Origin: Sphagnum compactum
Taxonomy: Eukaryota > Bryophyta > Sphagnopsida > Sphagnales
NCBI GenBank assembly: GCA_965153455.1
Contig: OZ234494.1
Location: 806,001 to 870,000 of the forward strand
Reading direction: 5' to 3'
Length of the DNA stretch: 64,000 nt
The notes under the pieces were generated by a model that was not told where the DNA came from, did not search any database, and worked only from the letters and a program-made list of their open reading frames with translations. This document shows, one piece after another, positions 48,201 through 62,559 of the stretch (position 1 is its first letter; each line of letters starts with the position of its first letter). The position numbers and the translations under genes were made by a program.

Positions 48201-49790
48201 TTTCGAAAACAAAGGAAGAAATGAAAAAAATGGCCCTAATTTAGAACCAGATTTTTAAAAATAAAAATTTAAATCACCAAATTTCTACAACATGTTCTAG
48301 TAAGTAGCCAAAAATGTAAAATGATTATTAAAATTTTCTATTTTACATCTCGCATATATATCTAAATTTGGATAAATCTTCTTGCTGATGATCCCCAATT
48401 TGGCTATATCAGAAAATTAGAAAAAGAAAAGAAAAAGAAAACCCTGGAACTTGCTTTCAAGTTTCAATCAACTCCAACCACCATGGTTGTTTATTGGGTG
48501 TGAAATTATTTTTGCCAAAATGAAAAAAGAAAGTTGGGGCTATTACCCTACACAAAACATTTTGAGATTTTAAAAAAAAAATATCCACAAAAAAAAAGTG
48601 AGGCTTTTGTATTGGGTTTTACCAAATTTAGAAGAGGTAACCAAACAAGGAGCAAGATTACAAAATGTGTTTTTATTGTCGTACTTATTATGTTGTGATT
48701 TAGTGTTAAATCCTTCTTGAGATGCTAGCCAAGGATGCAACATTAAAAAAGTTGAAAAAAAATAAAAATCATTGACTCCAACCCACAATCATTAAAAGAT
48801 AATTTGTTTGATAATATATACATTCAAAAATGTAATTTAAAAAAAAAACATATTTAGCATACTACTAAATGCTAAATCATTCATTTCATGATCCAATTAA
48901 TTACAATTGGCCTAGATGTTGAGATATAAATCGAAATCTCGAGATCATAATTGAGGATAACACCTCACCAAGTTTTATGGATTCTTTTGGGAAACATTGT
49001 ACATGGGACTCTTACAATTTGCTACACACTAATGCACATTAAACAATTAAAGGTCTTATACTATTTGTGAAAATCCAGACGTCGATTTTTTTTTGAATGT
49101 ATGATATAAACTTAAAATAAAAACGCCCCCGAAAAAAACTTATTGGTAAAAGCCATAAACACTTAGATTTTTTATAATGTTTTGCCAAAATCCAGATGTC
49201 AAATATTTTTTGAGCTATGATATTATTAGCATGTCATAAAAACTATATACCTACTTGATAAAGACCATATTTCTACTTTTTTTTTTTTTTTTCAGACTAA
49301 TGATTTAGTGCATATTTTTAAAACATAGCAACAATGGAATTGTAGGTAATGATGGGAGCTCACTTAATGGATTACTAGCCAATTTTGGTATCTTAAAGTA
49401 TCATTAAGGTTGATGCCCTTTTTGAAACCCGTTTAGAGATTTTCCCTGGGCTAAGAACTACCCATTTGAAACCCTTCCACATTTATAAAAAAATAAATTG
49501 ATACCCCGTCAAGATATTAAAAGTTAGTAGGGTTGAATATTAGTAAGTTTCATTTATTGTGGTAGTTGCTAGGTAGGTTTTTTTTAAAAAAGAAAGGGTG
49601 GTTTCCAATCGTGCTACACAAGTAGAGCAACCCTTGAGTTCTTTTCTTTTCCTCTTTCATTTTCTTTATAAATAAGGACAATGTTTAGGTATTTCAAGGT
49701 ATGCGTAGTGCTTAAGTGTTTGTTTTCAATTTTTGCTTGGATTAATCATGGTAATCTTGTGCTCTTTCTTTGCTCATAGCTTGTATTATT
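44640..49790. other. Gene flank, then AT-rich intergenic DNA
   Basis: 44640-46400 has genic composition and probably holds the 3' UTR of the UVR-TPR gene. Around 45100-45530 many degenerate words like ctggtatt and gccggtatt recur, around a (TA)n microsatellite at about 45269-45295. From 46400 onward the sequence is AT-rich with long A or T tracts. No gene was recognised. Confidence 0.5.
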
Positions 49791-49792
49791 TC

Positions 49793-50180
49793 CTTGTTGT
49801 GCTCTGTTGGTGTTTGTTGGCACATGCTTGTTGTGCTCTATTGATGTTTTTTGGCGTGTCCTTGTTGTGGTTTGTTGGTGTTTGTAGGAACGTCCTTGTT
49901 TTGCTCTACTGGTGCTCATCAACGTTATTGCCTCCTTGTTGTGCTCTGTTGGTGTTTGTTGGCACATCCTTGTTGTGCTCTATTGATGTTTTTTGGCGTG
50001 TCCTTGTTGTGGTTTGTTGGTGTTTGTAGGAACATCCTTGTTTTGCTCTATTGGTGCTCATCAACGCTTATTGCCTCCTTGTTGTGCTTCGTTGGTGCTT
50101 TTCATGGCCTCTCCTTGTTATGTTTTGTTATTGTTTGTCAATGCCTCATTGCTTCAAGTACCTCTTTGATCCTTGGTGTT
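49793..50180. repeat. Tandem repeat with a 142-bp period and shorter sub-repeats
   Basis: The block gctctgttggtgtttgttgg occurs at 49801 and 49943. Each period is itself made of related words of about 46 bp (ccttgttgtg-c/g-tctgttgg and similar). A third, decayed period follows. The long open frames here are products of the repetition. Confidence 0.8.
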
Positions 50181-51779
50181 CGTCAGTGCTTTTATGGTTT
50201 GCTTTGTTGTTGCTTGTTGATGCCTCCTTGCTTTGTTATATTGATGCTCTTCAAGTTCCCCCTTGCATTTTTCTTTGCAAGTGTGCAAGTTTGAAATTTT
50301 AAGCTTTTTTTTTTATTGCACACTAAAAGGTTTTCTTTGATTTTTTATTTTTTTTGGAGTTTCTTTTTTTGAGATGTTGTTTTTTTCATTTTTTTCATTT
50401 TTTATTTTCCTAATTTTATTTCAAATGTTTTTTTCATTTTTTTAAATTTTAATTATTTATTTTAATTAAACATGTTTTAGGAAAAATATATAAGAATCTA
50501 ACATGTCATATATATTTTGTCATGTATAGGAGTAGGATCACATTTGCAAAAACATTAATACATTAGAACATTTTTTTTGTGCATCTTTTACCTCAACAAT
50601 CTTTTAATAATCTTGTAAATGCTTGTAATTACTTGAACTACTTGTAATTGCTTCTATTCTTTGTTTGATGTTCTTTGGGTAAAATATTTAACTAAAACCA
50701 AGATCCATGACTGTGGTAAAATTTATACTTATTTCTAATTTCTCCCCCAACCTATTTAACATCTTTTAAGAAATGGAATCAAATCAATGAAAATGTGATA
50801 ATAATTGATGGTGAAAATGAAGGTATAAATAAATGTAATATGGAAAATGAAAATTTTAATGTCAGTTTTTAAATAGAGCAAAGTATAGCAAAACAAACTA
50901 ATGTAGATAAACCATTCCTAATGAAAGGAATGAAATGGAAAAAAACCTTCAAACATTGCATATCAAAGAAAAATATGGAGAGGTCATAATAAGAATGCAA
51001 TTTGTTGACAATTTGTTTTTATTGTGTAAATGATGACAAAAAAGTTGATCTTGAAATCTTCAAAGCATGATATATTTCTTATGGGCCTTTTGTAGACATT
51101 TCAAATGACTTTTTCATAGAAAGGAATTTTTGAAAGAATTTTTTTGCAACGTGTTTTGAAAAATATGTACAATGCCCCCAATAAATTACATTATTTGTGT
51201 GAAATCTTTTTGAAAATTGTTTAAAATGTATAGATACTGCCAAATTCTAAGTTTAAAAAAAAAAGATCAGAATTTCAAATCATGTTAAAATATGATAACT
51301 ATTTTAACCTTTAGTTTTTTGTAACATAAACCACAATTTTGTTCATATGTCATACACATTATGACCTATTTACATTTGGCAAGTGATTTTTGAAATTTGA
51401 ATATTTTAAAATTGTGTTTTGAAATTCTAAAAGTTTTAAGTACCACAATTTAAAAAATTATGAGTGGTTTTCATATGTGGATGGTAGGTTATTATCATTT
51501 CAATTTTTTTCCCATCAAATTTTTTATATTAAAAGAGTCCTGAGCCTAATGCTTTATAAAATTGATTTTTTGGTGTTAGTGTTCAAAAAACCTTTATTAA
51601 AACCAAAAGTCAATTTATTAAATTAAATGATTAAAAAAAATTCTTCAACACTCATATAAATCATTTAACACAAATTTCCTTGATCAACATGAAATTAAAG
51701 TGGCATTATGTAAATATGTTTGACAAAATTGATAGTTTTTCAATTGTTCAACATGGTTTTTTGTTTGTTTGATCGTGAT
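50181..51779. other. AT-rich intergenic DNA
   Basis: T-rich tracts near 50305-50460, otherwise nondescript. It may contain the lost N-terminal part of the hAT-like relic that follows, but no zinc-finger pattern was seen. Confidence 0.45.
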
Positions 51780-53330
51780 CGCACCCTTTTCAAGGTTTGA
51801 TTAAGAACCTAAAGAAATGACTATTGGGCTACTTGAAGCAAAATAAACTATTGGTCAAACTTTGGTCATGAATCTAACAAAATTGTTTGATCAATATGGA
51901 TTCAGAAAAAAACTATTGCATATGTGAAAGATGAAGGGTCAAATTTAACTACGTTCATTGCCTTGAAATCAATTATCAAATGTCAAGTTTAGGTTTAGAT
52001 TGAAGTTTCCAAGGCATTTGTTTTGGCCACATTTTTTTAAAGGCATGTCAATATGTTACAATTGATGAAAAGGCTTGCAAAAACCTTTGGTTAATTTTTT
52101 ATCAAATTTGCCCAATCAAATTTACAGAAATGGCCTAAAAAGTTGGGGAAAGGTAGACATGAATGGAACAAGGCATGTTTAATTCCAACATTCACCTTAG
52201 AAAATTGAATACTCCATTGAAGACAAGGTGAATTTTTTATCTTTTATAAATTACTTTTCTTCCTTTTTTTTAATTTATTTTCTTAGTCAATTATATTGCT
52301 TTGATACATATTTGACATTTGTTTAATTGTTGTAGGTTTGTTAATAAAATCATTATGTTCCAAGAAGCCTTGTAATTCAAAGATGTTATTATCCTTTCTT
52401 ACAATAGGTAGAATATTGTTATAATTAGTGGCAAGGTGCCCCTTCTTTTAATTTGGCACATTTCTCAAATATTGTCGATTATCTAACTTTTCTTGTTGTG
52501 AGATGATTTGTTTTAAACTAATCTAGTAGCCATTGGTTATTGTTTAATGCATTGCAATCTGCCATTACCATGTGCTTGAAATGTAAGGAAGAAGTTACAA
52601 ACCCACTTGCCCAAGTTAATTTGATTGATGATGATTTTGGAATTGCCTTTGAATTATTTTTTTTGCTACCAATATTAAGAAAGAAGTTTGTGGTGTTTTG
52701 GAATCATTCGTTTCTTTTTAAAGAAGATTTGACAAAAAAAGGTCTCATAACATGTTAAGTTTAATGTTAAACCCTAGATTAAAAGCCTTCGTTTAATATT
52801 TTTTTTATTGGTTGTGAAAAAGGGGTGAAGATTATCAAATAATATGATAGACGATCATTATATCCTACGATATTTATATGATTTTATTATTTACACTTAG
52901 TGGCAGAATTTGAAGTTGGTTTTGTAGATCAAATAGCAAATGCACATTTTAATTTTGATATTTTTGAACGAACTCCCAGCACAAGTGAGTCAATGACATA
53001 ACTTGTCACTTGGGAAATGTTGATTTTCAGACATTACCAGATGGATTCCAAGGAAATCAAATGCCCTCTTAAATGGGGGGAAAAACATGAAGTCATGTTT
53101 CCTCTTGTTGTTGTTTTGGCCCAACACTTTTTTGAAGCACCAAATCCTAGGGATTGTTTGATCACAAATTGAAATTAAAGGATTTTTTCTTCAACATGGA
53201 TACTTACAAACTTGAAATATGTTGTATATAATTAGAAAATTTAAAGAGATTGATACTTGTGAACAAAAACTAGCCAAATAATCCTAGAATTGATTGTAAA
53301 TCACCTTCCAATTTGGTAGAGCTAATTGAA
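51780..53330 (+). pseudogene. Decayed hAT-like (RNase H-fold) transposase
   Basis: Frame-broken pieces keep the order of plant BED/hAT-like transposases. KTIAYVKDEGSNLTTF and ALKSIIKCQV lie near 51900-51990, from the RNase H-like core. ACQYVTIDEKACKNL lies near 52040 and EWNKACL near 52160. An open piece at 52540-52758 includes NALQSAITMCLKCKEEVTNP. MDSKEIKCPLKW and KHEVMFPL near 53040-53110 and TWILTNLK near 53200 resemble the C-terminal dimerisation region. Many stops and frameshifts show it is inactive. Family assignment is by motif memory, not by search. Terminal inverted repeats and the 8-bp target duplication typical of hAT were not found. Confidence 0.6.
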
Positions 53331-56300
53331 AAGGATTTAGATTTTGAAGAAGAGTTTTAAAAAGTTGAAGGTTCTTTTAAACAAGATGAACTGTTGAACA
53401 TAAGCAGAATTTATTTAATTTTCATTTAAATGTTTTTTGGAAAAATAATACAAATTTCAAAATAATAAAACTTTTGATACCCGTTGTTTCAAAGTGCCAA
53501 TTCTCAGACAATTCATACCAAGTCAATTGTATGGGAGCATCGAGAGTATTGGTGTTCAGACACATTGAAGGGTAGGTTATGATGTGAAGCCAACCAATGA
53601 TGAGGAACTTGCAAAAGAAAGGTGTGAGGGAGGTATGAAAATGCCAAAAGGCAACAGAATATGATGTATATACGTCCTGCGCTAATGTCCAATGGTGTGC
53701 GGCCACATAAACGAGAGAGAGACGCCTCCCTCCTACAAAGGACTATGGAAATGTGCACAATACACCGTCTAGAAAATGTGGTTTCAACTAGCTATTGGGC
53801 ATGAGTAATAAGATTTTTCAAAAACAACACTTAATTGATATTGAAGTTCACATTTTTTTCCATTTCCAAGTTCATATCACCATAATTTATACAACCGAGT
53901 GGGATGGAGATTGATGGAAGTGAACAATGACAATGAACATGAATGCTGTGAAGAGAAACTCAAACATGATGAAACAAAGAAACACTCTACAATGCAAATG
54001 ATGTTCCCAGGTGAGGAGAGCTATGATTAAAAAAAACACTAACTGTGAAGAGTTCCCAAAGTTGGAGTGTTGTTATTATGTACATGAATTTTGTGATGGA
54101 ATCCAAAGTGGCCATCATCCATAAGGAAGATGTATGTATGTAGTGGAAGTGATAATCATCCATGGGGAAGATGTAATGAAAGTGCAAATCATCATCCGTT
54201 GGAAGATTTAGCCAAATCTAGGTACGAGTATCATCCTTTCTGTATTTTTGGCTACTTAATTACTGAAGCCAAATATACAAACCTGACCAGTTTTGTTTCT
54301 ACTTCTGGCAACTGAAACTCTAAAAAATCGCTTTCATCATCAAAAAAGAATTGGTACCTACTGTGTTTTACCTTTTCAGGTGCAGCAATAATTAAATTAT
54401 TTATGAAAATGCTGAATTTAAAATAATAATAATAATAATCTAAGTGTTCAAATAGTGAAATTTAAGTGAATTAAAATGGAGGAGGAAATACAAAAAAATT
54501 GGTGGAAGAAACCTAGGGTTTTTTTTTTTCTATAAATTGCCAAAATTCCATAAATGTTTTTTTTAAAAAACTGCCAAAGTGGATTTACAAAAATAATATA
54601 ATTATTATTTGGCACCGAAAGTGCCAAACCTGAAAAGGTGTTACAGTATTCAATTTCCCTTTTTGGCAGGGAATTTGCCAATAAAAACAAAAGGCTTAGC
54701 AAACACTCAATGCTTTGTAAGTGTACATGTAAAGAAAATTGTGTTGGAAAGAGAGAAGCTTATTTATCACTTTTTGCAGTTACAAAAGCACTTGGGGGAA
54801 GGGAGGGGGGCAGTAGTCTCTTTGTTTTTTTCCCTCTGGCATTCAAGCATTTGGTTGTGTGCTTTTCTCCCTTTCCACCAACTTAACTGACACAAAGAAA
54901 GAAACATTTTCCTCCCTCTCTCTCTCTCTCATGGGCCAGAGTGAACCAACCCTGAGCACATCACAAGGGATGGATGATGAATGGTGGGTGGACAGGAAAC
55001 AACACTAGTTCTATAGCTAACCACAGTGAATTAATTACCTTGGTTAGTGCTTCTAGTATGTACTGGATGAAAACCTGCCCTAGCCCTTTACATATGTAGT
55101 AACAATCCACATGCATTTTTACATAAGTGTTAAGTGGGTACCAAGCTCAAACCTTGGTAAAAGCAGTTAGATGTATGTATGTAGATGGTTAGTACATAAC
55201 TGACCACCATACTTAGAAGCTGTGGGACAAGAATACAATGGAAATGTGTTCCCTGTCCGCACTCCACACACCATCCATCCATCTTGCATGGTGTGTGATG
55301 CTGGGTGCTGCTGATTCTCACTCTGGCTTGTCTCTCATGCACTAAACAAGGCTAAGAGTAGGTCCACCAGCCAAAGTAAAATGGCATGTGCAGTTTGCTT
55401 TGGACAAGTACTGCCTTCTTCATGTGGAGTGAAAATGGGTTTTCCACTGTACATTGCCAGAAGATAGATACAGTGGACTCCACAAGGCTCGGTATGGCCT
55501 TTGATTGCCCTCGCCATTCTTGACTGTCAGGAGCATCTCACTAATGTGGCAGCAACTAACTCATTGGACAAGAGTTACTTAATCATCCTCTCTTTCATCC
55601 CCTATCCCCTCTCTGCTTTCACCCCCCTATCCCCTCTTTCAGTGGTATTCGCAAAGTAAGGAAATTTTATTAAATCTCAGTATGAAACGCTGAAACTCAG
55701 CATTTTATGCGCAAGGTTAGGTTCGAGAGTAATTATAGTAATCCTATAGGTAGGAGTAGTCAAAATATGTGTAGTAGCTAGCAGCGGAGGCGCTCAGGAA
55801 AAAGGAAAGAGGGGGATGAAACTCAGTTTACCATCAAAATTGGTGGAAAAACTAGTTTTTTGGGGTCCCAGTTATTTCGTTTTGTAAAATTTCATTCCCA
55901 GCTATACATTTGATGCCCTACTATAATGCTGAAACTGACCATTCTCGCCCCCTAATCGCCTGACTTTACGCACAACTTTAATATGTACTTCCCGGGGGGG
56001 GGGGCAGGCTGATGGGTGGGCACTGGATTGTACTGGACTGGACTGGACTGGGGTGGGGTTGGTTCAGAATGAAGCTACTACTATTTGTTGCAGACAATTG
56101 ATAATGAATGATATGCCTTTTGCAACTGGTTTCATTGGGCTTTGTTTTAAAGGTATGGATACAACAGGGCAAAGTCAATTAATTGATAATCATACCTCTT
56201 TTTTCCACAGACAAAGCAAGCTTCCTTTTTATCACTCACTTTTGACAGTTGTTGTTGATTAGGTCATAAACCCTAAACCTGTCATTCTTTGTAGGCTCTC

Positions 56301-56349
56301 TCTGGTTGTTAAAGGAGAGACTATGGAATGATGTAGTTTTTTCTTTTTT
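53331..56349. other. Intergenic DNA without a recognised gene
   Basis: Mixed composition. 53500-54300 and 54800-55600 are less AT-rich than their surroundings, but every frame is short and unrecognised. A G tract (55994-56004) and a ctggactggactgg run (56033-56049) are simple sequence. A cctaaacc-type telomere-like motif lies at 56269-56280. Confidence 0.5.
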
Positions 56350-56765
56350 TTCTTCGTTCAGTTGCATGTAAAAAATGTTATGGTTGCATGTAAGAAATAA
56401 AAATTTCTTAACACATTTTGAGATTTAATTGTTTTTTTTAAAAAATTCTTTGTTTGGTCACATGTAAAAAATGTTATGATTTCATGTAAGAAATAAATTT
56501 ATTAACACATTTTGAGATTTTAATTTTTTTTTCATTTGGTCGCATGTAAAAAATTGTTGAAGTTGCATGTAAGAAATAAAATTTATTACCACATTTTGAG
56601 ATTTTTTTTCTGGTTTGGTCACATGTAAAAAATGTTATGATTTCATGTAAGAAATAAATTTATTAACACATTTTGAGATTTATTTATTTATTTTTCGTTT
56701 GGTCGCGTATAAAAAAATGTTATGGTGGCATGTAAGAAATAAAATTTATTAACACATTTTGAAGT
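56350..56765. repeat. Tandem repeat, unit about 77-94 bp, five copies
   Basis: The word acacattttgag (one copy ccacattttgag) recurs at about 56411, 56505, 56590, 56666 and 56752. Each unit also carries gcatgtaaaaaatgttatg-like and catgtaagaaataaa blocks. The variable period comes from T-tract length differences. Confidence 0.9.
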
Positions 56766-59700
56766 ATATTGGCAGATCATAATTATTTTTTTAAATGGTC
56801 TGAATTGCTAGAGTCCAATTTTGTAAAAGGGTGAATTTGAGAAGACCCCATCAATGGCTCAGATTGTCAGCGGTAAGATCGGACAGTCAAAATTAATCCA
56901 CTCCAACTGGGTTATGTACTGGAATGGCGCAAGGTCAGGCGCATTCCGAGAGTAAGTCAAGAGTTGAGCCCTGATACATAAGTTCCTTCAGAAATTCTGC
57001 TTATGCCATGAGTAAATAATTAACACTAGAGAAAGTCGAGTTTCATAGCTTTAGGGTTTAGGGTTTTTTCTTTTTTTTTTTCTTTCTGGTTTTAGCCTAG
57101 GACCTAAGTTTTGAAAATTTCTTAAAATTTCTTACTTTTTTGTTCCACCCAAATAATTGAAGGTGCATGTTATTTGTAATTTAGTTTTTTTTGCACCACA
57201 CATGGAATCAATTTTCAAAAAAATCATTTAAAAAAAAGGATCTGGATGTTATCAATTTTTGTGTCAAAGTAATAACCTTGGGTATCAAATTTTTTCAATG
57301 ATACCCATTTGTTACGCAACATAAGGATTCTTTATCAAATACACACTTTGAGAATTGCTTGGTTTATTGCCCATGTAGGTTTTAAGGTTTAGGATTTTTT
57401 TTTGGGCACATGAGCACGGGTACTTTCTTCTTTGGATTCTTTTGGCCACAATGTGTATATCTTGATTCAATGTGCTCACATTTCTCACTACCTTAGGTTG
57501 GGCATATAAGAAAATTTGAACCATTAACTATATTAACATAGATGTTTGCTTGTTTGGATCTAACCATATTGTAACCCTCCCAAATTGTGAGGCCCTTTCA
57601 CTTTTGGTAACATTGAAAAATCCCTCGACAAGATGATGTGCATGGTTGTCATTTCATAATTTTCAGACCAATGGAGCACAAGTTACTGAATTTAGAGTGA
57701 TTTTTGTCTTTAGAAATTAACTTTTAAGAAAATTTAATGGTCCTAGGGTTTATCGTTGAAGTGGGTTTAATTTCATAAACCCACTTCAACCGAAATAGGT
57801 TTGGGATGGGTGATCTTACATGAGGGTTAATGTACTTTGCCCACAATGGGCGGACCACTAGAATAAAATCAAAACTCAATTTGGGTTCTTACTAACCAGC
57901 CTAGTTCCATATAACACAGTTGAAATTTTACTTTGGTTTGATCTTATTCAATTGATTTCCAGCTACCATAAATGATGGTCATTATTCTCTGTTATAAAGC
58001 CTTTTCTCATTTATAATGGTAACATGCAACTAGATTCATAGTTTGTTCTTGAGTGTGGAAATATCAAATAACCTTTCTTTATTATATACATGACCTATTG
58101 TGACATGTTTCAAGGTGCATAAGAAAGTTTGAGGTGTTCTCTAGGGAGGTTCAAAATTGTTACCTCTCCATAGTTAGGTTGTGTAAACCAACCTCCCAAC
58201 AAGGAAAATAATAACTTGGTTTGCTAGTAATGTGATTATTTTGTGTGGTCCCCTAAAGGTTATTGTTGCTTTACAAATTCATAGCCAATCTCATTTTAGG
58301 TCACTTAATCTTACTTATCACCACTTGATGACAAACCTTACGATACTTCCTAATCCTATTTTCAAAATTAGGCTCCAAGTGGTACTACCCATTGCGTCAT
58401 GTTCCTAAGACCAAACAAACACTAGTCTAGATGTTACTGAGATGAAATACTATTGTGGTGCCCAACAAACACTAGTTCTTGGCCTAAAGGGCCCTTTCAT
58501 TGTCCAAAGCAAATCTCCACCTGGAAAGAGTACGTTGGCCTACCTTCTCTTTTGTTGTCTTGCACGATGTCCCAATTAAATGAGACACTTGTGAATATAG
58601 CCCAAATTTGACAAGGAAAAAAGGCCATAGCTTATTATCTTTCAAATACATGTGGTAAGTTGGTCTATTATCCAAGCTTTATAAGCCTAGCTAGAGGGTT
58701 GAATTGACCTCATCCTAAGTTTTGGGTGTCGAAAAATTCAAAAAATTATAATGGTCAATAAGGCTTTTTGAAGTGAAAAAGAGCTTCCCAAAAAGGCCGA
58801 ATTGAAAAAGAGTCAAATTTGCAATTTCACATCCCAACCAAGTGTTGGACAAGTATCACAAATAAACGTTGGTTCTCCCAATGAGATTGATGTTAACTGG
58901 TGGTTCTCACTTAAATGAGAACCACTTTGAAGAGAACTACCTAGGGTGTCATTTGGCGCCAATGTTGTGTGAGTACCTAGATTCAAGTGTTAGAATTGAT
59001 GGTTTTGGATCCAATGTCAAGAAACTTGTTTATTTTTGGTGGAAGAAGCCCTTGAATATCTTTTCGAGTTTTAATGTTTTAGATGGGTTTAAGGTTTCTT
59101 CCACTGTTTTCTTCTTGAAAGTTTTGTGGTAGTTTTTTGCTTTGTGACAATGCAACAACTCTTTGCTTGGTTTGTGTTGCTTTTTGTGAAGTGTTTTTTG
59201 TAAATTTTGGTGGTTTGTTGCAACTCTTTGCTTTGTGACAATGTGACAATTCTTTGCTTTGCAATAGTGCGACAATTCTATGTTTAGTTTGCATTGCTTT
59301 TTATTTGGTTCTCTTCACAAATTTTGATGGTTTATTGCAGTGTTTTTGCTTTGTGTGGTGTGTGGTTTGTTTAAGTGTTTTCACTTTGCATGGTGTGCAT
59401 TTTTGCTACAACATCTTTGCTTTGTGTAATGTGCATTTTGCTTTCGATTTTTGGTGGTTTGTTGCATAGAAATAAAGTTCTCACCTTACACAAGGAGTTA
59501 CAAAGAACAAATGATTGTGCAACTTTTTTGTTTTGTGTTTGTGATTTCTAGTAATCTATGCAACTCTTTGCTTGGTGTGTGTTGTTATTTGCTTAGTGCT
59601 TTCACTATGAGAACATGGGGTGATTTGCAACTAACTTTGCAACTAAGTTTTTTATTTACAATGATCATTTGCAATTCATTTGCAACTTAGTGTATTTTTA

Positions 59701-62040
59701 TGAGCGTGAGTGTTATTAAACAAGTTCCATGAGTTGCTATACAGATTCACACAATACATGTAATTCATCATATGTGAAATTATATACATATGCAACTCAT
59801 GTAACTCAGTTACAACTATGTAGAAACAACTATTGTGTAATTAATGCAATTAATTTACAATTACCATGGTAACGTCATGGTGACATTACTTTTCATTGAT
59901 CCATCAAAATCTAACACATGGCATTATGGAGGTTTTTGGATGAATTTTTTTTGAAATATTGATCTCCACCATCCATTATCATTGTTCATTTATAATGGTC
60001 TTAGATTCCACCACATGGCACCATCAAAAGTTGCCACATGGCATATTAATTGAATTTTGAAAATAATAATATATAAATGTTTATAGTAGCTTGGTAGGTC
60101 AATACATAGGTGCAAGTAGGTAGGTTGGTAGGTAAATTAGGCAAATAGGACATACTTACATACCTAAGCTACATACTTACTTACCTACCTACGTAGGAAG
60201 GTAAAAAAGTAAGACCAACTACTTATTTACCTAAATAAGCAAGTAGGTGGGAAAATAAAAAGGAATTGAACAATAAAATAACCTTTTAAAGTTCATTTTA
60301 TTTTTTTGGAACTTTTATCTTTTAAATTAAGTTTTTTTGAGCTTGTGCTAAATTGGCACATGTATTTTTAATGTGAACACACAAGAGAATACATCTTTAA
60401 ATATAGTTTGTGAGATGAGATTTAAGAACAAAACATATGAGTTAAATCTTTTAATTGTACATTAGTTACATTTTAGTTGCAAATTGAGTTGCAACTAGAA
60501 AATTAAATTCCCACGTTCTTTGTGTTTTTTTTTAAATTTTTGTAAATTGTGCAACTAAATAAGTAATTGTTTGATATTTATATATGCAAATTCATTATCA
60601 GTAATCAATTATCTGAAATAATATTTAGAATTATTTTTAATTATTTTTTAAATTCAAATAATTAATTATTTAGTTATCAGATAATTAATGATCTGAATTT
60701 AAATAAAATTCAGGTAATTAATCATTTGGATTCCCAAAATTACTTATTTGTATTATTTAATAGTTCATTATTTGAAACAATTATTTGCACTAGTTATCTG
60801 AATTTCTTATTTTAATTCAGAAAATTAGCTAATTAGTGAATTTAAATATTAATTTTTAGATATTTAACTCAGATAATTAATTTTTTGACTTCAAATGCTT
60901 TATAATTAGATAATTTATTATCAAAATTCTGATAATTACTCATTTGTTATCTGAATTAAAATAGTTAATTATCTAAATTAACTAATAATCTCATTATTTA
61001 AATTAGACTGATTACTCCATATTAATAAATTGATGAATTATTAAAATTTAAAGATTAAATATGAATTAGGTAGAAAACATAGTTATCAAATAATTTATAT
61101 GAATTTTGAATTGATGATGAATTATTTGAACATAATATTTTTGTGAATCAATTTATTTAAAAGATTAGTTAAGCACTTAATTATTTATAAATTAATTATT
61201 TGAGTCAATTAACAAACTAAATGATTGAATTAGGTTGATTAGTTTAAATCAATTGTTGGAAAATGAATTCATTATTGAATATTAAGGATCAAGTATGATT
61301 TTAAAGATTATTAAATTATTAAACATCTGAATAATAGTCACAAAATAGTGAAAAAATAATATTTCTATAATGGCAACATAGTGGTAATATAGTAGCACAA
61401 TTAGTTGTATCAATGGGAATCATAGTTGACAAATAATTACAAGTACGATATTTAATAAGTAGTGGAAATGTGTACATGTGGCATGATTGGATGTGCCAAT
61501 ATTGTACATTAGTTGCAACATATATAGTTGTTGATTGAATGTTACATTTTCACTAGTTGTAATGTAGTTGCCACATGCAATTAAAGTGCAACTTACCAAA
61601 AAGTCAAACATGATTGATTACATCTGTATGTATGATGTGCACATAACACTATTTACAACTAAATTCCAACTATAGTACAACTCTTTGATTTTCTGACTTG
61701 GCATTTTATTTATTAATTACCCATATTTCCATGCTCTAGTTGTATATGATAAATTGTTTTGGAATTCTAGTTATAGGTAGTGTGGTTTTGGTGGACAACA
61801 TTCTCATAGTGTCTTTGTGATTTTTACTTGTTTGTTATAACATTATCATTTTACATGGTGTGTGGTTTGTTGTAGTGTTTTGTTTTGTGTGGTGTACATT
61901 TTGCTCTCAATTTTTGGTGGTTTACTATATCAAGATAAAGTTTTCACCTTTCACAAAGAGTTGCAAGGAACAAATGTGTGTGTGCATGCAATTGTTTCAT
62001 TTTTGGTGGATTCCTTAAGTTACAAGATCCATTTTTGTAC
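56766..62040. other. AT-rich intergenic DNA with degenerate repeats
   Basis: No gene recognised. TTTAGGG-type motifs occur at 57052-57065. Words like caactctttgctttgtgac recur several times in 59130-59290. A block at about 59353-59510 (gtgtggtttgtt, gcattttgct, tttttggtggttt) recurs at about 61857-61980. 60590-61330 is a long degenerate run of atta/atctgaatt words. Confidence 0.5.
60112..60195. repeat. Foldback of GTAG and CTAC repeats
   Basis: A gtaggtaggttggtaggtaa run (60116-60135) faces cttacttacctacctac (60177-60193), so the two can pair over about 17 bases around a 40-base spacer. Confidence 0.75.
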
Positions 62041-62044
62041 CCAA

Positions 62045-62450
62045 TTTTGAGGTGGTTTAAAAGCTCTCTAAGCTTTTGGTATCACTATGTTTGTGTAAGT
62101 GTTTCATTTTTGTTGTAACTTTGTGCAAACCTTTCGAAAAAAACCACCTCAGAATTGGAACCACATAAAATTGGATCTCAATGTTCAAAACATATTGAAT
62201 AGAATTACATTATAAAAAAACCACCTCAAAATTGAACCATGTATATTTGACATTTGCAAACATTTGTAACATAATTATATAAAATGGAATGACACCAAAA
62301 GCTTAGAGAAAGGTTTTTGAACCACCTTAAAATAAAATATGGTAATGAACCTAATAACAAAGTTACAATCTATGAAATTCTATATGGTTATATTACAATT
62401 ATTTGCAAGTTTGAGGTGGTTTTAGTAGTTCACTAGGTTTTTTGTTTCCA
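62045..62450. repeat. Inverted-repeat cluster
   Basis: The arm 62045-62085 (gaggtggttt ... aagcttttggtatcac) is complementary, with mismatches, to 62291-62331 (gacaccaaaagctta ... gaaccacctta). A third copy in direct orientation lies at about 62408-62445. The word ccacctca-a/g-aattg also recurs between the arms at 62144 and 62221. It is a foldback or MITE-like structure of unknown class. Confidence 0.65.
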
Positions 62451-62559
62451 TGTCTTTTATGCATGTAACTAAAAGGATGGCACTGATAAGTAAAACACTT
62501 GAAATGTTTCATGAACATGATGAATTTATGTCATCAACTAATGCTTCAATTAGATGCTT

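Noticed and set aside
49733-50302. Overlapping open frames of 83-147 codons rich in Cys, Leu and Trp
   Set aside because: They follow the 142-bp tandem repeat; the repetition itself keeps several frames open.
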